From: Anopheles merus
Lineage: Eukaryota; Arthropoda; Insecta; Diptera; Culicidae
NCBI RefSeq assembly: GCF_017562075.2
Contig: NC_054085.1
Coordinates: forward strand, 28,067,656-28,131,655
DNA length: 64,000 nucleotides
Direction of reading: 5' to 3'
The notes under the pieces are model-generated. The model made no database searches. It was not told the DNA's origin and saw nothing but the letters and a program-made list of their open reading frames with translations. Below, piece by piece: positions 48,401 through 61,500 of the stretch. Numbering within the stretch: the stretch's first letter is position 1; each line of letters starts with the position of its first letter. A program made the translations under genes and the position numbers.

Positions 48401-49339
48401 ATAAACAGGCAACACTGCTTCCATTATGTAAATAGCACAGTAAATCTTAAATTTGAAGCCGCACTTCCACTCCGAGGTGGCCGTGTTTGGAATTGTCAGA
48501 TTTGATCGTTCTTTGCAGATTCCTTCCACCACTCTGCTGTGCTCCCGGGAGATGCAGCCGGGACGCGCTCTGCATGATATCCCCGGCAGTGAAACAAGAA
48601 TCCCAGCACTGCGCTTTCAAAAGTGTTCCTGCTGTGGAGTTTTCTACCAAAGCCCTTTAACTTCTGGGTGGTGACGGTTGCCTATCATATTACGAACCAA
48701 CCGACGAAACCATATGGGAATTGGAACATGCCGGGCGTGTGTTTGGTGACATCTCAATGGGTCAGAATTAGTTTAACCGTACCTCAATTGAGGCGAATGT
48801 TTACAAACATTAAGGATTTTTTGGGTAATTGTATCCAGTGTGTCGGAATGTGTCTGGGTGTTCTGCCAGCAAGGAAGTTTGATAAATTGCAGCTTGTGTG
48901 TTGGAGTGCATTTCATTTACGGTGTTTCATGTTACTTTGTACAGGATTTCAATAGGATACCGAAGGTTGTATTCAATTTGGGGAGAAAGTAGAACCGAGG
49001 CACGTGTGCATCGTGTGACAAGCAAAGACAAGGAGCTGAGATAATCGATTCATTTCTAAACGAGAAGATATTAGGTGATAACTGAAGCATATGTGTCCCA
49101 TTGAATTCATGACATCACAGTTCGAGTAAGATGAGAAAAAGGATGCATCAGAGGATAGTAAAACTGAACAAATTATGATACTGCTAGAGCAGATTGTTAG
49201 AAATGAAGAGTCGCATGAATGTCTTCACTAACGAAAAAAACAAGTAACAAAGCATCATATACCTACTCTTGTTGAGAATGATGAGTTTTTTGTGTTTCGA
49301 TCTTATTATTTCACTTTATTCCGAACAACAATGTATAAA
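39495..49339. other. No gene seen
   Basis: Mostly GC-richer non-coding DNA with AT-rich islands at 41.9-42.7, 43.6-44.1 and 46.2-46.7 kb. Frames stay below about 130 codons and are not protein-like. No transposon ends were recognised. Confidence 0.55.
41781..41799. repeat. Microsatellite (GT)9
   Basis: Short GT run, preceded by GTGTGC variants. Confidence 0.95.
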
Positions 49340-49379
49340 TCTCGTTAGCAATGTCTCGTGAGCAATGTCTCGTTAGCAT
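49340..49379 (+). repeat. Short tandem repeat, 14-bp period, about three units
   Basis: Variants of TCTCGTTAGCAATG, with GTTAGC or GTGAGC, follow one another in an AT-rich block. Confidence 0.8.
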
Positions 49380-52300
49380 ATCAATTTCATTAAAAAGATT
49401 GAGATTTGTGTGAAGAAGAACTTGAAGATAAGACTTGCAGTTATACAGAATGGTATTCTTCGATGTGAATCTTCCAATATTTGTTAAAATATTTCTCATT
49501 TATAAGATCGATTGGTTCTAGATGACAAAAATGATTTAAATTAAACAGCTTCCCGTCTCCCACGATGGCTTTAGTTCTTCTTCAACGTTTGTTAGACTTC
49601 AATACGTTGTACCACAGTTTGATATGTAGTACGGCGTATTTATACATTATTTTCATATTCATATTCAAAATTCACTATCTGAAATCAGTTCAGCAACTTA
49701 AAATTGATAATTTAAACCAGACCGAATCGATGTAATGCTCTTCACCAAACCTTCCTTTCATAGAATGCAACAGTTCTTCTTTTAACAGAGCAATTTGTTC
49801 TAATGATAACTCCGCATTAAACGCTTTGCTGAAGTTTATAGAAAAAAACCGCGCCCCAAATTACAGCAACCAGCTTATACGTAATAATTTGAAAATTTAT
49901 TAGTTCTTCATTTGTGTTTGCTTTCATATTCCCCTAGATGCACTTGAGCCGGCCAGTTCACGTTTTCCAGCAGCAGCTTCCTTTCCCTAATTACGGTATT
50001 CCTTATAAGGCATCCCCGCATCCCAGCTCATCCCATTCTGTAACCGCTTGTAGCGTAATGGAATTCGGTGATTACAATGCAAGCGCACATGCGTTTTAAG
50101 GATGACGCGTTATGATCCAAAATCCTTGCCTTCTTGTTTGATTTCATTTCTTACCCAAACCGACAAAAAGCAATACTCAAGTGCGTGTGTTGTGGGGTAG
50201 TGTCATAAAGCAGAACCACGCCATTTGCGTCAGTGTGCTCCAATTTCTCTCTCTCCCTCTCCATCTCCCGGTTTTTGGCTTTTGATGCAATAAAATTTTC
50301 ATAAAATACTAAAACCACGCTCGCTCAGGTGCAGACGCGCCCATCTGCAAACCGACACACTTTAGCCTGCACCGTCTTGGTTGTGTGTGGAGACGGGTCG
50401 AAGGGAAAAGGAAGTGGTGGGACGAACCCATCATCCCCAGGACGGTCGTTATCATCCGTCCGTACCGTCCGCACGGGGCGGGCAAACGTCCTTGGAGACG
50501 CTTCTGGGCAGCGCTCCTCGGGCTCCTCCTCCGGGGGTACATTCCGGGAGGCGAATGTTCCTCCCCGTCCGGCCTGCAGGTTTATGATTAAACGTATTAT
50601 TACTCGCAAAAGGTAATTACTGACATTACTCTTTATGAATGTTTCTTCTGAATTATATTAAATTCTTAACTCTTTCCCCGGTACGTACGCTTTCACGTTT
50701 GTCGGTGCCGTGTTGCTTCACGTTAGAAGCTTTCGCCGCGTTTACCAGCGCCATCGGAATACGCAGACGACAACCATAGCACGCACGCGGACGTTATTAG
50801 GCAGAACTGCACACATCGGAATCGATTCGTGGCGCTGGTGCGACGGTGCAGTGGCAGGTATTAAAAACGACAAACCTGCCATTTTGCACACACGGTGTAG
50901 TATGCAGCGTAATCAGGGCGCTAGCCGGCAACGACGCCGACGATGACGACGACATTACTAATTATTATTACAATGTGCATGCGGCGAAGCATCCTTGATA
51001 CATCGGTGGCACACCGCGCACACGGTTGGAAAAAGCAAACAGCTAATAAGCACTTAAACCAGCTGTGGGGAAAGCTGTGCAAGTCGGAAAGGAGTGCGCA
51101 GAATGGTCGACCGAGCATCGGTTGTCCTGTGGTGCTATTTGCTTAAGAAGTTTGGTTAAGCGGAAGGTGTGTTGCACCTTTTATGATATCCCCAAAAAGG
51201 GTTAAAAGCAAAAAATGAAATGAGGATGTTGGAAAATTGACTTTTTTTTTGTTTTTTGTTAGCACGAAGATCCGAGATGGTTGTGGAAAAAAGAACAAAG
51301 AAAAGGGGGAGGTTAAGAAATTACCCTTTGTGGGGTCGAGTACTTAAGCAAATTATAGCCGTGTGGTTTGCTCGCTTTGTGTTATTTTGAGACACATTTT
51401 TGATTAGCAAGTAAAGGATGGGGGTTTGAACCTGTTTGGGCAAATGTCACTTTTGCCAACGGAGCAAGGAGTTGAACTGTTGATGGTCAGCTTAAAATAT
51501 TTAAGACAGGTGACTTTATGCAAGGATCTCAAAGTTTTAGTGATACTTGATGTTTTGGAATACAATTATTTGAATCTGAATCAAACAATTCGAAGAAGTT
51601 AAGATTATTAATAATTTTAAACAATAATTAGGATCAATAAATAATAAGTGCAAAAAATAAACCACTCAAAATAAATACAAATATAGCTACAGCACATACA
51701 ATAACAAGCGCTCAAAACGTTATTAGTAATTAGACAGTTAAGATAAAGGAATCATTACAAGAATAAACACACATCAGACACACTATTTCTGTTCGGCAGT
51801 GTGGCTATTACATTTAATTTTTACTTCGCTTTTACGTTCCGTCAGCTATTCACCCAGATCAAAGCTATCGCTATAATCACATAAACCTTCTTTTTTTTCT
51901 TCCACTTGTGCTTCCCACCGTGTGAGCCTAAGTCATTCCCTAAGTAATGAAACGACTGCTCAGTACCAGCACCACCATCACCAGTAGCAACCATTAAATT
52001 CACACTTTGTCCCCACACTGGTAGAAGAAAGGCAAAAGTGTCCCAATGAAAGAAAGAAAAAACACCTCCCAGCCACATCCCATCTGGGGTGCTCTGGGAC
52101 AAAGACAAAGAAGTTGAGCCCCGTGCGCCCAGCAAGACGACGTCGTATAAAAGAAACGACTTGGAAAGCAAAATTTGCCCGGAAGCTGCACGGACCAAAG
52201 ATATTGTGCCGTTCCTCGCCCCAACTCATCCTAGACGCGCACTGCACCGTGCAGGAGCAGACCCGTTCGATGTGAATTGGTTTATGGAGCAATAAAAACG

Positions 52301-55300
52301 CCGCCCAATCGCCGCCTCACTTGGCCTGCTCGGGGTGTTTCGGGATTTTTACGGACTACAAAATTTTCTGATGAGCACAGCGAATGTGATTAGATTAGTA
52401 GATGTAATGAGTGGATGTTGGGTGATATCGGGGCTTGTTTTTTCCCTCATTTCCTTCTCCAGCTCCTGGCTGCTACTACTAGCTCTACTACTACTGCTAC
52501 TGCTACTTCCACTGCCTAAAGCCCTCGTACCGGGGGTGTGGTGTGATTAGCCACTTTCGTCCATTGGGAAAATGAAACAGAGTCATAAAATATTCTTCCA
52601 TTACGTGCACGTGGGAGGCCTTTGGCTGTTTATCCCTCCGTTTCGGATGGCTGACACGAGTGCTTTGGGGGAGTTTGTTGCTCTTTTCAACATACACACA
52701 CACAGCACATACAGCTGGCAAACGTTGCTCCCCAGCATTCCCGTGTCGCAAATGTTACGTTCTCCATTTGGCGTGATGTTTTCCCGCCCGATCGCTGAAA
52801 AGCTCCCTTTTGCTTCGACACACGAGCAGACGACCGAAATACCGTTTACAGCTCCCCGGAGGCATTTCGCAAAAGTGGTGCACACAAAACGTCATTTACA
52901 TAACAATGCTCTAAACTGCACTCGAGCTGCTCGCCACCAGCCGGTGGAATCTGTTGGTTTTTCGCGGAAACCATTGGTACCCTGCCCTGCCTATTGGTCT
53001 GTGACGGAGTTGCGTCAACCCGTTGCCCGGGTTGCACCGAGCCAAAAAGCTCCCGGGGTGTGCGCGGTAGTAGCTATTTTGTTTCAATAATAATAATTAG
53101 GTGCTAGTAACATTTGGCGTGAGGGCAAATTGTGCCGTCGAACGGTGGCGGGGAGAGTGTCTAAATTATGAATAATTTAATTATTGTTTGCAACACAAGC
53201 ACAAACCATACACGCGCTGGCCGACCGGACGGTCCCGCGGTGACGTGCTAGTTAGGTTGTGCAAGTAATTAAAGTTACATGACACTTTGGTGTTGTAGGG
53301 TTATAGGACGTGCTCGTGGTTGGTGTAAACATTGGGTGACCTCAGCTCGTGCTGGCGTGCTAACAAGCGACCCATTTTGAAGGTCGAACATAATTCTAGT
53401 GGATTAAAATGATTTGAAAGATTCGAGTGACTCAACAGCTGAAGTTGCACTTTCATAGTATGTAGTAGAGACATACAGAGCAAATCCCAAGCAACTGTCA
53501 GCGTTTTTTCTATGCTTGATTCAAATCGAAACACTTGAATTAAAGGGCAAAAACGACATACAATTGTGGTTTATTAGGACACTTTTTACAAGCAATTTTC
53601 CATGCTATGCCCAAAGCATCACAGGACTGTTTAAAAAATAAAATATCGTTGTTGGACTTAGGCGCACTTGGACTTTGGAGCATCCAATCTTTGAGGGTAA
53701 TCCAATAAAGATTGAGGGTATGCATGTATGAAATAGTCAACAATTAGTTAATTTCCAAAAAATTCTTTTGAGAAAAATTTATATACGATGTTTCAATGTT
53801 CAATATAGACCAATTTTGTTCTGATATCGATAGGTTTCGAAACTCCCAAATGAACCTTTCCTTACAAATCAGCTCATTAAATACTCAGAGTCGATACATC
53901 CCGGTATCAGGAATATAATACGCCTGAGCTATTCTTTTTAGCAATTAATATATAGGTAATAATACAAAGTAGTTATTTAGAAACTGGGCTGCCAAGCAAT
54001 CTTTCCATACGTAATGAGAGTAAACAACCATCATAACATAAAAAAAAATAAATAAAAAAAATTATAACATTATTCCAAAATTCTTCCTAATTAGGAATAT
54101 TATCAATAAATTCTTTTGAGGTATTTTTTCTGTAAATAGCCATTTCCCCCCCCCTATTTTAAATTTAAATGGCTATTGCATAAAAAATACAACATAATTC
54201 TTATGGCATCAACAGCAATAGTAATATAAATTGTCAAATTGAGTAAAACCCAACAGCTAAATAATTAATTTACTATCATAAAATCACCAGTTAAAAACTG
54301 ACCTGTCACAAAAATTGCAACAACTTTGTTTAATTGAGATCAATCTGTGCATTTGAATATGTCAAAACTCCGTCAGTAAATTCAAGAAAATATACATCAC
54401 AGATAAATGAAACCCATAAAATCTCCCAACGCTCTACATAAATTTGACATTTTGATCGTAATAAGCTGCGATGTATCGGAAATATAAATCACGCCTAATG
54501 AATCCGGCAAAATCAAACAGTTTTCCCCTAAACCTTTTCACGTTCTCATTCTCACAGCTTTGAAGAAAACTCCCAAATTTATCACCCTCTCAATTGCGCG
54601 TCTCAAACCATTCCCAACAATTCGGTCCAAAGTATTAAACGGTCATAAGAAGATTTCATCCTCCCGCCAGTAGCCTACCCCCTTAGCCCTTGGCTTACGG
54701 CGATGAATCATGTCTGATCTTCCAATTGGTAAAGATGCCTTAGGGACAACTTCACATCTTAATAGCAACCCAGCGTTCAGCCCGTCCAGTGTCCAGATTT
54801 TTTAAAGTAAACCGTCCTCCCTCAGCCACCTCGTACTTTCCTCTTCGTGCGGCCCGGTTCTCCCGCAACCAATTGATAATCAACCGAGTGCTGTTACGAA
54901 ATTGCTCTAATCCTCCCGTGTGCCAGCCACGAACTATCTCAAACGGTTATTGACGTTTTTCTTAAGAGGCAGGAAATAAATTGATTCTGGTGTTGCGTCT
55001 TTTAAAAGCCGGCTTGGAGGTTGTTTTTTCCACCCTCCCTACAACTTCAAACGCTCCGGAGCTTTAGTTTCGCATGGGAGCAAGAATTTTCTAAACCTTG
55101 CTACCGCACACCGCCTTCAGATGGTTACGGGCCCCCAAGCAAGAAGTAATCCGATAAGCGGGTCAACGTATTATAATCCCATAACACGGGGAAAGGGAGT
55201 TGCATTCTGCTGCAGCCGCGCTCCGAATGCAGCACTCCGTGCGGTGGGGAAAGGTTAGGACGAGCGGTGGGTTAATAAAGTTCTCATAAATTGTATTTTA

Positions 55301-56797
55301 TTGGTTATCGTCCACCAGGCAAGAGTGGTTGTTTATTTTTTCAGTTCCTGCAAAACATGTAGGGATTGAGCGTGCTACGGGCAATGGTTCCCGCATGGTG
55401 TGGTGGGGATATTGATTTAATTCGCAAATTAATTTCAAAACTTCAGTATTTTCAAAACACAAACCCACCGGCCAAAGCGGGGCAGGCAGTTCAAACGAAA
55501 ATGCTGGAGTTGGAGCTGTTCCAGTATGGTTCAAACGTGGTCAAAAATATGCACGCATCAACATGGATAGCGCCATCGTGCGTCTCTGTAGCGTTCATTA
55601 GCGTTCCTAGAAGGATCAGCGAGTGACCCATTCCCGATTGAGCACCGCCTTCCTGTAACCGTTTATTTATGAGTTTACCGAAGCCGAAACAAACACCGGG
55701 TACAGCGCGGTTCAATAAAGTTGGAAATTTATTCCACCCAGCGTCGAACTCCGATAATCCGACATTTCGGGTCGTCGCCGTAGTGCTTAGCCTACTCCCC
55801 ACTGCCCGCACTGTGTGCCTTCCCTAGCATGTGATAACTTGCCAAATGCGGTCCGGCCATAAGGGAGAGCTTTCATTTTAGCCCATCCAAGTTTGAACCA
55901 TTTCCATTAAGATAAGGAGGGCAAAGTGGTAGACGGGCAGGCAGCCGATACGATCCCCTGATCGTGGTCGTGATTCGGGGTTGCCGTTTTGGCTGTGCAG
56001 CAGGCACTTGCTTTATCAGCGGTAGCGCATTTCGCTCTTTTTTTTTCCTCGTGCGGCGAGGATGTTTTCACCATGTCTTTTATGATGCGTGGAAGCAGCT
56101 CTCACGGCAAATTAAAAGCCTGCCCTCGCTTTAAGATGACACTCGAATGAGTTATGCAAACACACACACACTCACACTCCCCAAACAGGAACCTCCTAGG
56201 CTGGATCGAACTCCAAAATCAATAATCTTACTATAAATTAGGGATTTGTTGCTTCTTTTTTGTTGCTGTTGAGTTCATTCTCGAGACTATTTTTTGTTGG
56301 AGCTCGCTTAGGACCTCGCCGAAGGTTGTTGATTATGTTTTATCGTTCCGTTTTCTTGCCACTCTTGAAGAACCAAAGATGAGCGCAAGGTGAACAACCT
56401 GGTCCGTGTAACGTCGGCGTGATAAATTCCAACGTCAGTGCGCTCTAGATCTTCCACTTTGCAGGCCACAAACACACCCTTTCTCTTGCAAATGCAGTCT
56501 CCGGCTGTTTTCACCATCTCGCCAACGTCTCCAACAGAAGATCGGTGGCCCCCCGTTTTTTTTATGTGCGAGGAATGCATCGCGGCACACGACGCAACAA
56601 TTTATTGCTGCTTCAAAACCTATCAACGCCAAATCGATGGGTGGTCTGAACCCGGACCCGAAGGCGCATACGGTGGCAGAAAGTTCTTCCTAGTCACGCG
56701 TGCAGCAAGCAAACGCGGCTGCAAGAAGAAATTGATAAAATATAGCAACCAATAGCTTTTTTTTTCTCTCCCTCTCTCCTGGGCTTATCCACTCGAC
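49380..56797. other. No gene seen
   Basis: A GC-richer part at 50.2-51.1 kb has four overlapping open frames on both strands (50309-50616), typical of GC-rich non-coding DNA. A 172-codon frame at 52572-53090 lacks any motif. AT-rich at 53.5-54.5 kb. Confidence 0.55.
52470..52508. repeat. Imperfect trinucleotide run (CTA/CTG)n
   Basis: CTACTA and CTGCTA units interrupted by AGCT. It gives an artificial Leu-rich frame. Confidence 0.85.
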
Positions 56798-57064
56798 CAG
56801 GATGGACTGTTTTCATATGCTAATCTCCACACACGCCACATTCCTCTGTGGGTGGACTTCAGGAAGCTAGGCGACGAGCTCTGGTTCAGCGTGGAGTTCG
56901 TTGAAGCACTGGAAGACGAATGCGATTTGTACGCTTCTACGGGAACGGAAGCAGATTACAATGTGAAAGCTCGTTCCAGCGCTGGACGAGTACCGTTTAC
57001 GACGCTTGATCGATGTGCGGATACTTTCAAAGTTAGGGGAAACATTGCATACAAGATCGAATGA
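56798..57064 (+). CDS. Unrecognised 89-residue open frame, possible terminal exon or gene remnant
   Basis: I do not recognise the family. The frame opens right after an AG (ACTCGACCAG, with a pyrimidine-rich run about 20-40 bases before it), reads DGLFSYANLHTRHIPLW, then VDFRKLGDELWFSVEF, an acidic stretch, and VPFTTLDRCADTF, and ends NIAYKIE-stop. The residue mix (charged, aromatic and hydrophobic in alternation, no low complexity) and codon choice look more protein-like than most frames here. There is no ATG at its start, so if real it would be a 3' exon. The only AATAAA seen is about 190 bases downstream (57254-57259). No upstream exon could be joined convincingly. It may be a chance frame or a decayed gene piece. 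Confidence 0.22.
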   Translation, partial: QDGLFSYANLHTRHIPLWVDFRKLGDELWFSVEFVEALEDECDLYASTGTEADYNVKARSSAGRVPFTTLDRCADTFKVRGNIAYKIE

Positions 57065-58064
57065 GTTCTTTCATCAACAAGAACTTTCCTCGATTCTTAC
57101 ATTACAAAAATGGAATGTTTACACATCAAGATGTTGAGTTGCGGTGAAAGCTACAACATATATCCAAACAAAGCCCGCACTAACAACCCCATGCTGCTCA
57201 GACAAGATGTTCTATTTCTAGCGGGAAAGATGGAGAGTTCAATTTTTCGGGGGGAATAAATCAACGCAATGTTTGTCTGTAGCTGTGCGGCGAGTTCGTG
57301 CATCTTGGGTAGAAGTTAACATGGACCTTTAGGACCTCATGTGGAGAGCAAGATACTTCTTTTCTCTGTGGCTATGTATGTGTGTGTGTGAAAACGGTTA
57401 AAATTATTGGTCTGTTATTGAGTTTTGAAATTTAACATCCCTAAATGTCCTCGGACGTCCTCTCCGACGCAGTTCGCTGTATTGTGTAAACACTGTGAGG
57501 AACCATATGCTTACGGCAGGCCCCGTATGCATGCATTCTATGCGTGGGCCACACTTTTCGACATCGGAAAAGTGTTAACAGATTTATCGCAGCGTGACGG
57601 TGAAATTGTGTACCATTCTTTACGTACATAATGAAGACACTTCTCTCTTTTGGAGGTTATAATTAATGGAGCTGATAGAACGCTCTGAAGCGATCGCTTG
57701 CGCTCTAGTTTGGGGATAGTTCTGCGCCAGATCAGCGTTAGATTCTTGTGCAATCGTGTGTAGCAAACTCTCTCGCCGTGTTGGCTTATCGAATAATTTC
57801 GAGATAAAACTGAACGCTTCTTGCAACAGTGGGCTCCATATTCTGCCGACAAGACCTCCCGAGGACCTCCCGAGCGCACAGCTGGAACTCCCGGCACTAA
57901 TCATGCGCTCACTCTCTGGCACTCGCTCTGTGGGAATCCATTATTGATGCTTTCTTCGCACCGCTCTGTCGCTGTTGCTGCTGTTGCTTTCTTCTCGCTT
58001 CAGTTTTGCAGCCAGCAGAAATGTGTGCCCCGCTGAGTTGTGTGCCCAGAAGAGGGGAAACATA
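57065..58064. other. No gene called; one minus-strand open frame noted
   Basis: The minus strand has an open frame at 57620-57922 (first ATG about 57904) without low complexity, but no family match and no supporting splice sites. The segment just before the foldback element has CAG/CTG-rich runs (57965-58000). Confidence 0.45.
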
Positions 58065-58540
58065 CAGGGTTTGCCAGCATAATAAACAACTGTTCGCTTG
58101 TTTATAACAATAGTCGTTTTGTATAGACACCGCTGCCTACCACTTGCTCACACGTCAGATGGTGTAAGCTACTCTGTCCAATTCAATAACACAATTTTCG
58201 CCTTCGATTGCACAACGGTCGGATTCGGCACGGTTTCTTGTGGTTCTTGTATAACTAAAAAAATTAATGTTTTGAGTTATTGAAATGTATAGTTTATACT
58301 GCATATTGCTTGAATAAAAGAAACGTGTTTGAAAATGTTTGGTTTTTGCAAAATTTGTCCCATCAAAACAAACTGTGCCGAATCTGACAGTTGCTAATCG
58401 AAGGCGAAAATTGTATTATTGAATTGGACAGAGTAGCTTACACCATCTGACGTGTGAGCAAGTGGTAGACAGCGGTGTCTATTCAAAACGACTATTGTTA
58501 TAAACAAGTGGACAGTTGTTTATTACGCTGGTAAACCCTG
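58065..58540. mobile_element. Foldback MITE with about 171-bp inverted arms, TA target duplication
   Basis: The left arm (58065-58236) and the reverse complement of the right arm (58370-58540) agree along their whole length with roughly a dozen differences. The ends read CAGGGTTTGCCAGC and, on the other strand, CAGGGTTTACCAGC. A TA dinucleotide flanks both sides (58063-58064 and 58541-58542), as in Tc1/mariner-type or TA-specific MITE insertions. The 133-bp spacer has no coding capacity, so the element is non-autonomous. The arms would form a long hairpin if transcribed. No transposase source is visible in this window. Confidence 0.85.
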
Positions 58541-61500
58541 TAAAACACCAAATGTGGCACAGGCACCGCACGTGGAGCATGGGAGAAAGAGGAACCGCGC
58601 TGGAAAGATTCAATTTCGCTGCTGAATTATTATCATTATTTAATTGAATGTGAGTTTATTTCCTTGGCTGGGTTTGACTGCCGGAGTGGTTGAACCCCTA
58701 CACGTTTGTCGTTGACGTAAAACAGCCCTCAGCTTGTGCCTCATTGCGCTTCATTGGGTCAACGGTGGGGCTTTGTTTCTTCCTCCATTTCTCTGTGCAT
58801 TTAATTGAACGCGCTTTCCACGGGACGCATCCATCGATCCATTAAAACCGTTGAGCAATGTCTTCTCGCACACTCTACGACCATTAGCGAAGGCTTTGAC
58901 GCGTTGCACGTGAATCATCACATCGGCTGTGAGCGGGATTAGTTCCCGTTTCGTCCTCCTCCCTTCCGCTCCATCCGAACCGTTCCGAAAATCGATTTTA
59001 ATGGAAAGCGTACTTTAAGATGCCATTTTTTGAGGTCATTATCGAACTGTTTGGCCAGAAAGAGAGCAAAAAGGCCAACCATTTCGCGCTTTTCCGGACG
59101 GTGGGTGCTTGCTAACGGGCTGCGTCTACGATATTTTGACAGGCAAGCAATGATTGATGGCGGTCATTTGGAGCTGCAAGGAGATCGACCGAAAGCCCGT
59201 GGGATGTGCCCCGTCTGCCACTAATCCCCAATAATCTCAATGTTTACGACGACGGTATGTCTAAACATGTTGTTTGTTGATTTTTTGTGTGTTGGTCCTG
59301 TTCACCCAACTGTGGGTAAATGTTATCGGTTGAGATTTAATGGTTGATTAAACGTTAATAAAGATGCTTTTTCTTTGGTCTTGCCCGTGCTTCTGGGGTT
59401 TGAAACTTCCAGCATAATCGAATGATTGAGTGACACATGCAATACCGTGTTAAATAATTTTATCCTTTGCAAGCCGTCTGCCTAAGTTGTCCTAGTAAAT
59501 GTTACAGCTTTATTCGTGAAACGATGTACTATGAACATAAAGCTTTTTGCATGTACATTGCACGTCGAGCGCACAGTACGACTTAATCTTTGCTAAACCG
59601 TTTTCCACCACGTAAGATAACACCAGCAAAATATAGCTTTAGCTGCCTCTCTAGCTTCTTGCTTCATGCAGGACACTTGGCACACTTCCTGAATGCTTCA
59701 ATTTGTAGCATTCCAACAGCTTTTTTTGTTGAAAAAAAGAGGTAAAGCAGAAAGGGGCATATGTGTACACTCTTTTTCTCGTCCCTTGGTGTATTGCTCA
59801 CCGGAATGCATAAATTATCATTTCGGGTTGAATAAATTTACCGACTGCATAAATCAGACAAGATACATATGCAACGTCACTGGCGGGTGCTGGATGGGAG
59901 GCGCAAAAATATGGCAACCGTAGGATTTGCATCTTTCACCTGGCGGGTTTTTGGGACTCGAGGAGAACGAGGACTAAGTTTTGCCTAAAAGCAACCCCAC
60001 AACCATGCAATTCTAACAGCTTTGCAGGACTCACAAAGTTTGCACACATTGTCGGGGGTTTGCCATTTGTGAACGGATTTATTATATCTTATGAGATGCA
60101 CCTTTACTGTGCAGCTGCATTCAAAGAGCGAGTGGCACGGGTGGCTAGTAATCGAATTACAATGGTAACGAAACACGTAAACTAGTTTCAGAAAGTGTTG
60201 CCGGACCTGGAAGACCTCAAACGCACCGTGGGATGACTGCAATTGTCTCGTTATTCAATTCAGACATGAATGGAATGCTTGTTAAAATATATTTCTTGAA
60301 TGCGGCGAAAGGATTTGCAGACAATACTCTTGCTGGTGAGACTAAAGTTAAATCGTTCTTTGTGGTCTAGGAATTTATTCATTTTATCAACATCGGACAG
60401 GGATCGGTTTTTTTGAATGAGGCGAATCATTTGGTTTTGATATAAATTTTTCGCAAAAGAAAACTTGTTAAGCTCTAATCACAATTGCTTGAAATGATGC
60501 TGACGAAATGTATGGTAACATGGAGACATTTTGGTCTAGTAATTATTGACATTTTCTGTTAATGGTTACAATGAAATAATTTGAATGCAACAAAATAATC
60601 CACCTCTGAAATAAAAGTACCTGAGTTGAGTAAGCTTTTAAACTGTTCAACTAAGTGTACCCGGGCGTGTCGCTATGCGAACCTCTAGAACAAAGCACTA
60701 AAAGTTTAATGCACTGTTGGCTCAAAATTACGACTATCTTTTTCATTCTTTGTGACCACAGTGTGAGAACTGGAGCAACTTGGGGCTAGCTTTGAAATTG
60801 GAACTACACCACTGGTCAGTCACTGTGTACGGAAATAAAGATGCAAGATTGAAGTTCATCGTTGGACCGTTCTGTGACTCTTACTCTGTTTTCGAAAGTA
60901 TGCAAAAATATAACGTTCCTCTTCAAGAAGCTTCCGTTCGGCGTGCAAACAAAGCAGCGCAAAGAAGTTACTCGTACTTCCTACTTCACAGCCAGATCAT
61001 GCCTGTTAACTTGCACTTTGCAAAGGGTAATCTTACCGAACTGCCGAGTTGGTGGAAGTAGGTACCGGGAGGGATCTTTTCTAAAATAACTAATTCAAAG
61101 TTTTAAATTAAAATGCCATGCTATAGCCTTTCCGTTTCCCAATCCCTCTTCCCCCTGGATGACCAGTTGCAGAAAGTGTATCGTTAAACTGCCAAAATCC
61201 TAGCCCTGTCAGCTGCGTGCAGGAAGTCAGTCAGTGGCCATCCTCCAAGTTACCCAATTCACAATAGCTTCATCTCAGGTGAAATTCCTACCCAACCCTA
61301 GAAGCAAAAGTTTCCTGCGAAAAGATCACGCTTCGCATATTTTGAATTTCTTCTCCCCGGTCTATGTCCCTCTACCTCCTTGGAATAGTCCGCTGTGGCA
61401 ATCCACAACGAGGAAGATGGATGACTAATTCGATGTGCCCAGTTATTTTGGGGAAACTGTGAAAGAGAATGCTGATAGGGTTGAAGAAGCTTCAAGCCTG

